A stretch of 5,175 nucleotides of DNA from an uncultured Faecalibacterium sp. (GTDB lineage Bacteria > Bacillota > Clostridia > Oscillospirales > Ruminococcaceae). The position numbers were made by a program, and so were the translations under genes. The DNA lies in NCBI GenBank assembly GCA_902463235.1, contig CABQER010000068.1, positions 1 to 5,175 on the forward strand, in the 5' to 3' direction. Shown in pieces: positions 1 through 4,696 of the stretch (positions are counted from its first letter, which is position 1; every line of letters starts with the position of its first letter). The notes under the pieces are model-generated. The model was not told where the DNA came from. It saw only the letters and a list, made by a program, of their open reading frames with translations, and made no database searches.

Positions 1-838
1 TGGGCAGCACTTCCTTGAAGATGATGAAGAAGCTGCCTGCACCCAGCGTGCGGGAGGCCAGCACGAACTCCTGATCCTTCAGCTTGAGCATCTCAGCGCG
101 GGCAATGCGGCTCATGCCCACCCACTCGGTGAGCATCAGAGCAAAGATAATGGTGATCATGCCGGGCTTGAGCACCAGCAGAAGCAGCGTGACGATTACC
201 AGACGGGGGATGCCGTTGGCAACTTCCAGAAAACGCTGCATCATCATATCCACCTTGCCGCCAAAGTAGCCGGAGATCAGGCCGTAGCTCATGCCGATGA
301 CCATATCGATGATGGCGGCGGCAACCGCGATGATCAGGGACACGCGGGCACCCTCCCAGGTACGGGTCCAGATATCGCGGCCATAGGTGTCGCTGCCGAA
401 CCAGTAGTAGACATCCTCCTTGCCCTTTTCCACATAGGCATTCACTGTCTTGGAACCGGTGGTGGTGCTCATTTTCTCGTCACCGTTGAAGATGCCGAAG
501 TTTTCCAGCATCTGCACGCGGGGCGCAAAGTTTTTCTGGCTCAGCTCCTGACCGGAGTAGGTATACTCGTTCATGCCGGGGCCAAATGCCGCCAGCAGCA
601 CGATAAAGACAACGAGGATCAGGCCGAGCACCGCGCTCTTTTTGCGGAAGAAGCGCACCCGCACATCCTTCCAGAAGCTCTGTGCGGCAAAGTTCGAGTC
701 CATTGCGATCTCTGCGTCGTTATGCTTGAGCGCAAAGTCCTTCTCGTTGAAGGTATGCTCGGAATACATGGTATCCACTGCGCTGACGATGGCATCAGCC
801 GTGGCTTCGCCGCCCAGGTGAATCGCTTTTTCTGCCAT
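1..838 (-). CDS. oppC: Oligopeptide/dipeptide ABC transporter permease, OppC/DppC type (partial, 3' end off the window)
   Basis: This is the second inner-membrane permease of a peptide-type ABC importer; it pairs with OppB to form the translocation channel. The window holds 279 codons from the ATG at 838-836, and the reading frame is open to the left edge. Residues 1-66 are a hydrophilic cytoplasmic N-terminus, and a first membrane segment lies at about 68-86. Residues 87-147 form a long extracytoplasmic stretch. The family hallmark GSDTYGRD is at 148-155, followed by several membrane segments. The EAA loop that contacts the ATPase starts near 261 (ASRTLGAGSFFIIFKEVLP) and is cut by the window edge. 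The OppC family is usually about 300-350 residues, so only the C-terminal end is missing. The start is one base after the oppB stop (TGA-T-ATG), and AAAGGGGG at 848-855 lies 9 bases upstream inside oppB, which implies tight coupling. Peptide is the likely substrate class, but nickel, sugar or other family 5 substrates cannot be excluded. Confidence 0.93.
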   Translation of the reverse strand, partial: MAEKAIHLGGEATADAIVSAVDTMYSEHTFNEKDFALKHNDAEIAMDSNFAAQSFWKDVRVRFFRKKSAVLGLILVVFIVLLAAFGPGMNEYTYSGQELSQKNFAPRVQMLENFGIFNGDEKMSTTTGSKTVNAYVEKGKEDVYYWFGSDTYGRDIWTRTWEGARVSLIIAVAAAIIDMVIGMSYGLISGYFGGKVDMMMQRFLEVANGIPRLVIVTLLLLVLKPGMITIIFALMLTEWVGMSRIARAEMLKLKDQEFVLASRTLGAGSFFIIFKEVLP

Positions 839-839
839 A

Positions 840-1775
840 TCAGTCGTCCCCCTTTGCCAAGCGGATGCGCGGGTCGATGATGCCGTACAGCAGGTCAACG
901 ACCAGCATGATGCCAATGTACATGGCGCTGTAGATGAAGCTCAGGCTGATGACCACATTGTAGTCGTTGGACTGGATGGCCGTCACCAGCAGGCTGCCCA
1001 CACCGGGAATGGCGAAGATCTTCTCCACCACCAGCGAGCCGGTCATCAGGTCCACGATCAGCGGGGCCAGCACGGTGATAATGGGGATCAGCGCATTGCG
1101 CAGCGCGTGGCGGAAGATCAGCGCCGGGCCGGAAATGCCCTTGCTCTCGGCCAGCAGCATATAATCGGAGTCCAGAACTTCGATCATTTCACTGCGGGTA
1201 AAGCGGGCAATGGAAGCCATGGTGAACATGGACAGCGAGATGCTGGGCAGCACACTGGAGCCGAACACGTCCTTTGCGGAGAACAGCATGGGGAACCACT
1301 TGAGCTTGAAGCCAAAGGTATAGCTCAGGGCCAGTGCGATCACGTAAGACGGCACCGACACGCCGATGACCGAGATGATGGTGGCCAGCGTGTCGAAGAT
1401 GGTGTCCCGCTTGAGGGCTGCAATGATGCCGAGCACAAGGCCCACGATGGCACCCAATGTGACAGCCATGCCGCCCACACGGATGGAAATGGGCAGACGG
1501 GACTGGATCAGCTGGGAGATGGGCGTGTTCTTGGAGATATTGTAGCTTACGCCGAAGTCACCGCGCAGCATGTTGGTCACATAGCGGAAGAATTGCACAT
1601 AGATGGGCTGATCCAGACCGTACTTTGCATACAGGGATGCGCGCATTTCCGGCGTCAGCTTTTCATCGTTGAAGGGCGAACCGGGCATCAGCTGCATGAG
1701 GATGAACAACACCAGCAGGATGGCCAGCAGCGTAAACAACGAAGTGATGATACGCTTGAGCGTGTATTTTTTCAC
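840..1775 (-). CDS. oppB: Oligopeptide/dipeptide ABC transporter permease, OppB/DppB type
   Basis: This is the first membrane permease of the importer, 311 residues and full length for the family. A membrane segment at about 9-30 is followed by the extracytoplasmic N-terminal region, with RGDFGVSY at 71-78, a typical OppB/DppB motif. The conserved BPD_transp_1 core follows from about 95, with membrane segments near 100-120, 130-155, 175-190, 230-250 and 275-298. The EAA coupling loop is visible at 209-231 (AESKG, then HALRNALIP). GSLVVEKIFAIPGVG at 246-260 and the C-terminal DPRIR at 301-305 are also family hallmarks. The start is a GTG at 1775-1773, chosen because AAGGGGG at 1786-1792 sits about 10 bases upstream and the hydrophobic N-terminus begins immediately. 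It lies 162 bases after oppA and one base before oppC. Peptide specificity is inferred from family and context, not shown directly. Confidence 0.95.
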   Translation of the reverse strand: MKKYTLKRIITSLFTLLAILLVLFILMQLMPGSPFNDEKLTPEMRASLYAKYGLDQPIYVQFFRYVTNMLRGDFGVSYNISKNTPISQLIQSRLPISIRVGGMAVTLGAIVGLVLGIIAALKRDTIFDTLATIISVIGVSVPSYVIALALSYTFGFKLKWFPMLFSAKDVFGSSVLPSISLSMFTMASIARFTRSEMIEVLDSDYMLLAESKGISGPALIFRHALRNALIPIITVLAPLIVDLMTGSLVVEKIFAIPGVGSLLVTAIQSNDYNVVISLSFIYSAMYIGIMLVVDLLYGIIDPRIRLAKGDD

Positions 1776-1796
1776 GTTGGGTAGACCCCCTTAAAG
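1776..1796 (-). promoter_or_regulatory. Ribosome binding site setting the GTG start of oppB
   Basis: On the minus strand AAGGGGG (1786-1792) precedes the GTG at 1775 by about 10 bases. No in-frame ATG lies at a workable distance, so this site decides the non-ATG start of oppB. Confidence 0.75.
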
Positions 1797-1807
1797 TTTC
1801 TTCTTCT

Positions 1808-1840
1808 CCCTGCTCAAGACAGGGCGGCTTTTTCTGCCGC
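1808..1840 (-). other. Two short tandem hairpins in the oppB leader
   Basis: Two adjacent inverted repeats lie between the oppA-distal terminator-like hairpin and the oppB ribosome binding site. One is GCGGC (1824-1828) with GCCGC (1836-1840) around a 7-base loop. The other is CCCTG (1808-1812) with CAGGG (1820-1824), also around a 7-base loop. They share base 1824, so they can stack but not both form completely. Neither has a proper U-tract on the minus strand. They may act as stabilising structures at the 5' end of a processed oppBC message; that role is inference. Confidence 0.4.
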
Positions 1841-1870
1841 GGTCATCCGTGCGCCGGACGCGGACAGTGC

Positions 1871-1915
1871 AAAAGCCAAAAAGTCGCACAGCGGCGTTTT
1901 CGCTGCCACTGTGCG
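1871..1915 (-). terminator. Terminator-like hairpin between oppA and oppB (probable partial terminator)
   Basis: Read on the minus strand, CGCACAG pairs with CTGTGCG (1909-1915 with 1885-1891). The stem extends through one G·U pair and three further pairs (1905-1907 with 1893-1895) around a 9-base loop. It is followed after two bases by TTTTT (1878-1882) and then by GGCTTTT. The stem starts 22 bases after the oppA stop codon. No convincing promoter is visible between it and oppB, so it is best read as a leaky terminator or a 3' stabiliser that lowers permease expression relative to the binding protein. Confidence 0.65.
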
Positions 1916-1937
1916 GCATTTCAGTTCTCGATCAGGA

Positions 1938-3635
1938 TCAGACGCTCTTCTTTGCGTCCTTGAAGACGCGGTTCAGAGCAACCGGGTGGAAGTCCACGCC
2001 GGTCACGGCAGAAGAGATCATCTCGGCGTTGCACTGACCATACAGCGGGAAGATGGCGGCCTGCTCCAGCACGATGGACTCAGCGTCATACATGGCTTCC
2101 CAGCGGCCCTCGGGATCGGTGCACAGATCGCCGGTGGTGCACTCTGCGATGACGGCATCGTAGTCAGCGTCGCTCCACAGACCGTAGTTGTTGGAGTTGC
2201 CGGTGACCCACATGCCCAGATAGGTCATGGGATCGGCGTAGTCGGGGCCCCAGCGGGTCAGGCCGATCTCAAAGTTGCCGTCCTGCATATCCTGCACGCG
2301 CTGCTTCTTGGGCTCCACCTTCAGCTCCAGAGTAAAGCCGGGCAGAGTGGTCTGCAGCTGCTCCTGAACGACCTGAGCGACCTTCTGAGGAGCATCGTCG
2401 GCATCGACGACCATGGTGAAGGAGAAGGAATCCTTGCCCAGCTCAGCCTTGGCCTGCTCGTAGTACTCTGCAGCCTTGTCGGGATCGTATGCGCAGAACT
2501 CTGCAAACTTGGTCTGGTCGGCGCTGAAATCGCTGCCGTCCGGGCCGGTGGCGAACTGTGCGGGCACTGCGGTGTAGGCGGGAGAAGAGCCGTCCTTCAG
2601 CACGTCATTGGTGATGGAATCACGATCCAGTGCAAAGGTGATGGCACGGCGCAGGTTCAGGTTTGCCAGCTCCGGCACAGCGTCCATGTTGGGGCTGATG
2701 TACCACAGGTAGCCGGCACCCACGCTGGTGAACTCGGGGTCGTCCTTGACCTGCTCGACCTGCTCGCCGTTCAGCAGGGTGATATCCAGATCGCCGTTCT
2801 GATAGCTCATCAGAGCCTGCTGGCTGTCCTTGATGACCTGATAGTTCAGGCCGTCCAGAGCAATGCGGTCAGCATCGTAGTAGTCGGCGTTCTTCACCAG
2901 CTCAAAAGCGGTGGCGGCCGGCTCATAGCTGGTCAGCACGAATGCACCGTTGGACAGCACGGTGTCTGCGCTGGTGCCGTAGGTATCGCCGCAGCTCTCA
3001 AAGAACTTCTGGTTCATGGGGTAGAAGGTGGGGAAGTACATCAGGCTCAGGAAGTAGCTGACCGGAACGTTCAGCTCCACCTTCAGGGTCTTGTCGTCCA
3101 CTGCGGTGATGCCCAGATCGGTGACGGGCTTGTTGCCTGCAATGATCTCGGCGGCGTTGACCACCTGACCGATATCGCTCAGCATGTAGGCGTACTCGGA
3201 TGCGTTTGCGGGGTCAACAGCACGCTGCCAGCCAAACACGAAGTCTGCTGCGGTAACGGCATCGCCGTTGGACCACTTTGCATCCTTCAGGTGGAAGGTG
3301 TAGGTCTTGCCGTCCTCGCTCAGCTCATAGCTCTCTGCCAAAGCCTCCACGGCTGCACCGTTCGCATCCATCTGCATCAGGCCGTCGGTGTAGTTGGCGA
3401 TGACCTCAAAGGAGGTGCCGTCGGTAGCCAGCTGGGGGTCCAGAGACTGGACTTCGGTCTCCAGCATGACGTTCAGCACACCGCCCTCAGCAGAGGCGGC
3501 TGCACCAGAAGCAGCGGTGGAGCCGGAAGCAGCGGTGCTGGAAGAGCCGCCGCAGGCAGTCAGAGCCAGTGCAGCAGCCGATACGCCTGCAGCAGCCAGG
3601 AAGCTGCGGCGAGAAATACGACGATCGAATTTCAT
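1938..3635 (-). CDS. oppA: Family 5 solute-binding lipoprotein of a peptide ABC importer (OppA type)
   Basis: This is the extracellular, membrane-anchored substrate receptor of the transporter encoded with oppB and oppC. It is 565 residues, normal for SBP_bac_5 proteins. The leader carries RRISRRSFL at 5-13 (twin-arginine-like), an alanine-rich hydrophobic core and a lipobox LTAC with the lipidated cysteine at 28. A Ser/Ala/Gly/Thr linker (29-52) follows. The mature domain starts near 53, with SLDPQLATDG at 64-73. The family 5 signature spans 99-138 and includes KTYTFHLKDAKWSNGDAVTA and DFVFGWQR. NLRRAITFALDRDSI at 327-341 and RWGPDYADP at 461-469 are further family motifs. The GWQRAVDP form resembles Gram-positive oligopeptide binders, but the ligand cannot be read from sequence. 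The ATG at 3635 is 7 bases after AGAGGG (3643-3648). It is the first gene of the operon, with its own promoter and a structured leader. Confidence 0.95.
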   Translation of the reverse strand: MKFDRRISRRSFLAAAGVSAAALALTACGGSSSTAASGSTAASGAAASAEGGVLNVMLETEVQSLDPQLATDGTSFEVIANYTDGLMQMDANGAAVEALAESYELSEDGKTYTFHLKDAKWSNGDAVTAADFVFGWQRAVDPANASEYAYMLSDIGQVVNAAEIIAGNKPVTDLGITAVDDKTLKVELNVPVSYFLSLMYFPTFYPMNQKFFESCGDTYGTSADTVLSNGAFVLTSYEPAATAFELVKNADYYDADRIALDGLNYQVIKDSQQALMSYQNGDLDITLLNGEQVEQVKDDPEFTSVGAGYLWYISPNMDAVPELANLNLRRAITFALDRDSITNDVLKDGSSPAYTAVPAQFATGPDGSDFSADQTKFAEFCAYDPDKAAEYYEQAKAELGKDSFSFTMVVDADDAPQKVAQVVQEQLQTTLPGFTLELKVEPKKQRVQDMQDGNFEIGLTRWGPDYADPMTYLGMWVTGNSNNYGLWSDADYDAVIAECTTGDLCTDPEGRWEAMYDAESIVLEQAAIFPLYGQCNAEMISSAVTGVDFHPVALNRVFKDAKKSV

Positions 3636-3642
3636 ATTTTTT

Positions 3643-3648
3643 CCCTCT
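3643..3648 (-). promoter_or_regulatory. Ribosome binding site of oppA
   Basis: AGAGGG on the minus strand lies 7 bases upstream of the ATG at 3635. A second purine run, GAGGT (3654-3658), is 18 bases away, too far to serve this start, and is paired in one of the two alternative leader hairpins. That makes the site at 3643-3648 the functional candidate. Confidence 0.7.
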
Positions 3649-3651
3649 CTC

Positions 3652-3684
3652 TTACCTCAATGCTTTATTGAGGTAAAGCATTGA
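3652..3684 (-). promoter_or_regulatory. Two overlapping, mutually exclusive hairpins in the oppA leader
   Basis: Two perfect inverted repeats share the same bases. Hairpin I is TCAATGCTTTA (3657-3667 on the plus strand) with TAAAGCATTGA (3674-3684), an 11-base-pair stem with a 6-base loop. Hairpin II is TTACCTCAAT (3652-3661) with ATTGAGGTAA (3667-3676), a 10-base-pair stem with a 5-base loop. They cannot form together. Hairpin II ends three bases before the oppA Shine-Dalgarno site. In the transcript the loop of hairpin I reads CCUCAA and could pair with GAGG of that site, whereas hairpin II locks the same CCUC in a stem. The repeats are seen in the sequence; the switching role is inference. 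The same sequence could instead be a DNA operator. Confidence 0.55.
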
Positions 3685-3696
3685 ATGGTGAAAAAT

Positions 3697-3744
3697 GCAC
3701 AAAGGCTTTTTGCTCCTTCTCTGGAGCGCTGCACACCTTTGTGC
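3697..3744 (-). promoter_or_regulatory. Stem-loop at the 5' end of the oppA transcript
   Basis: GCACAAAGG (3697-3705) and CCTTTGTGC (3736-3744) form a perfect 9-base-pair outer stem. GCTCC (3712-3716) and GGAGC (3723-3727) form a 5-base-pair inner stem with a 6-base loop. On the minus strand the outer stem is followed by ATTTTTC (3690-3696). Given the TATAAT at 3754-3759, the transcript should begin only a few bases before the outer stem. It could be a 5' stabilising hairpin or a weak attenuator, because the U-tract is only five bases. Confidence 0.5.
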
Positions 3745-3753
3745 GATATCCGC

Positions 3754-3782
3754 ATTATACGCTGTTCCGCCTGAAAAGGAAA
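3754..3782 (-). promoter_or_regulatory. Probable sigma-A-type promoter of the oppABC operon
   Basis: On the minus strand there is a perfect -10 box TATAAT at 3754-3759. A weak -35 candidate TTTCCT lies at 3777-3782, 17 bases upstream, matching TTGACA at three positions. Transcription would start near 3747 and give an untranslated leader of about 110 bases before oppA. The poor -35 suggests that an activator may be needed. Confidence 0.6.
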
Positions 3783-3807
3783 GGCTTCCGGCTGTTTTTC
3801 TGTGCTT

Positions 3808-3820
3808 TGACCAATGGTCA
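3808..3820. promoter_or_regulatory. 13-base palindrome upstream of the oppA promoter, operator candidate
   Basis: TGACC-AAT-GGTCA is a perfect 5-base inverted repeat with a 3-base centre, 26 bases upstream of the -35 candidate. The position suits binding of a dimeric activator upstream of a promoter with a weak -35. No specific regulator family is assigned. Confidence 0.35.
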
Positions 3821-3838
3821 GCAAAAATTTTGTTTTTG

Positions 3839-3995
3839 TTTTTGTGCAGTTTTGAAGATATACTGTAGTTGCTCAAAATACAGTTTCACGAAAACATGAG
3901 TTTTTTGTATTTTTCAGGGGAACAGATGAAGAGATTTCACCTGCGTATTTTCATTTTTTGTGCATAAGTCGTACTTTCAACCTGTTTTTTGTGCA
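3839..3995. repeat. Three copies of TTTTTGTGCA in the oppA upstream region
   Basis: The 10-base sequence TTTTTGTGCA occurs at 3839-3848, 3955-3964 and 3986-3995, all in the same orientation. The last two are 31 bases apart start to start, about three helical turns. The region is T-rich on the plus strand, so chance contributes, but the shared GTGCA end is not explained by T-richness alone. Nothing else in 3845-4005 supports a gene: no open frame there has a ribosome binding site or a recognisable product. Confidence 0.35.
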
Positions 3996-4007
3996 CATAC
4001 CAGACAC

Positions 4008-4046
4008 AAAAAATCCCTGCTGAAAACGCACCGTTCTCAGCAGGGA
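4008..4046 (-). terminator. Intrinsic terminator of the small lipoprotein gene
   Basis: TCCCTGCTGA (4014-4023) and TCAGCAGGGA (4037-4046) form a perfect 10-base-pair stem. After one mismatch it extends with four more pairs (4025-4028 with 4032-4035) around a 3-base loop. On the minus strand it is followed directly by TTTTTT (4008-4013). It begins about 20 bases after the stop codon at 4066 and insulates the oppA region from upstream transcription. Confidence 0.9.
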
Positions 4047-4065
4047 AACACCGTTTTTTCGGTTT

Positions 4066-4584
4066 TTAGGCAAACATAGCCACTACGTAAGTCTCGCCGC
4101 CGTATTCAATGAACACCGCGCCCATCCGTGTGCAGCCTGCCGCATAGCTGCGCAGTGCGCTGCCCGCCTCGCTCAGCGGCGGAGCATATAAGTAGCCGGT
4201 AAAGCCCCATTCGTTGTTCATTGCAAGGCCGATCACCACGCCTCTGGGCAGGAACAGAAAGCTGGTGGAATGATCGATAAAATCGTACACATTCGTGTCC
4301 AGCATGGCACCGGAGCCGGTGGTCATGGGCACCTTGCGTGTCAGCAGGCCGGACTGGGTGGTCAGCTGGGTGGAGTCCTCCACCAGCCAGTCTGCCAGAC
4401 GGCTGGCTGCATCTTCCAGATCGGTATTATAGGTCAGGCTGGGGTCTACCTCTTTCATCAGGGCCTTGGCCTGTTCTGTATCCTTCTGCACCGTGCCGCC
4501 CATCAGTGCACTGCATCCGGCCAGCACCGCCAGTGCCAGTGCACCCGCCAGCAGGCAAGCCAGCCATTTTCTTGCATGTTTCAT
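4066..4584 (-). CDS. Predicted lipoprotein of unknown function, possibly a divergent CAP-like domain
   Basis: The protein is 172 residues and not one I recognise by name. It has a basic start (MKHARK), a hydrophobic core and a lipobox LAGC with the lipidated cysteine at 24, so it should be anchored on the outer face of the membrane. The mature part (25-172) is mixed and soluble-looking. Residues 49-66 (SLTYNTDLEDAASRLADW) and the ending TRMGAVFIEYGGETYVVAMFA (152-172) resemble the first helix and last strands of CAP/SCP-like domains, but the usual conserved histidines are not evident. That assignment is tentative. The ATG at 4584 is chosen because AAAGGGGAG (4594-4602) lies 9 bases upstream. 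An in-frame ATG 12 codons earlier (4620) has only a weak site, overlaps the promoter's -10 box and would push the signal peptide inward. The gene is a single transcription unit between two terminators. Confidence 0.85.
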   Translation of the reverse strand: MKHARKWLACLLAGALALAVLAGCSALMGGTVQKDTEQAKALMKEVDPSLTYNTDLEDAASRLADWLVEDSTQLTTQSGLLTRKVPMTTGSGAMLDTNVYDFIDHSTSFLFLPRGVVIGLAMNNEWGFTGYLYAPPLSEAGSALRSYAAGCTRMGAVFIEYGGETYVVAMFA

Positions 4585-4593
4585 ATAGTGGTT

Positions 4594-4602
4594 CTCCCCT
4601 TT
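4594..4602 (-). promoter_or_regulatory. Ribosome binding site that decides the lipoprotein start
   Basis: AAAGGGGAG on the minus strand is 9 bases upstream of the ATG at 4584. It favours this start over the in-frame ATG at 4620. Confidence 0.8.
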
Positions 4603-4618
4603 CGGTCTGTTTTTCTCC

Positions 4619-4647
4619 ATGATACCTTTTTTGCCGCCGGATTACAA
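4619..4647 (-). promoter_or_regulatory. Promoter of the small lipoprotein gene
   Basis: On the minus strand, -35 TTGTAA (4642-4647; four of six matches to TTGACA) and -10 TATCAT (4619-4624; five of six matches to TATAAT) are separated by exactly 17 bases. Transcription would begin near 4612, leaving a leader of about 28 bases. The -35 box lies four bases beyond the T-run of the rny terminator, so termination and re-initiation are packed back to back. Confidence 0.65.
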
Positions 4648-4651
4648 GCAG

Positions 4652-4686
4652 AAAAAAGCTGCTGTGCATCTGCACGGCAGCTTTTT
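4652..4686 (-). terminator. Intrinsic terminator of rny
   Basis: AAGCTGC-type arms at 4658-4668 and 4671-4681 form an 11-position stem with one A·C mismatch on the minus strand and a very small loop. The flanking A-run (4682-4686 complement) and T-run (4652-4657 complement) can extend the pairing. The T-run TTTTTT follows the stem on the minus strand, and the stem begins about 15 bases after the rny stop codon. Confidence 0.88.
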
Positions 4687-4696
4687 GGGCAAAACT

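Noticed and set aside
1107..1784. Plus-strand open frame of 225 codons opposite oppB
   Set aside because: The translation is His/Gln/Gly/Asp-rich low-complexity sequence typical of an antisense shadow, and the minus strand encodes a full-length OppB with hallmark motifs.
1911..3671. Very long plus-strand open frame (586 codons) opposite oppA
   Set aside because: It mirrors oppA almost exactly. Its product is rich in Val, Gly, Leu, His and Gln without any recognisable domain, as expected from the complement of a GC-rich gene. It has no ribosome binding site. The minus-strand reading has a signal peptide and clear family motifs.
3862..3885. Inverted repeat ACTGTA...TACAGT
   Set aside because: Only six base pairs with a 12-base spacer in AT-rich DNA, with no clear relation to the promoter; likely chance.
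3857..3885. Second possible minus-strand promoter with TATATC as -10
   Set aside because: The sequence 17 bases upstream (AACTGT) does not resemble a -35 box, and the TATAAT at 3754-3759 is a much better candidate.
3652..3899. Short open frames on both strands in the oppA upstream spacer (74 and 72 codons)
   Set aside because: They overlap the promoter and leader hairpins, lack ribosome binding sites and give compositionally odd products. Regulatory DNA explains the region better.
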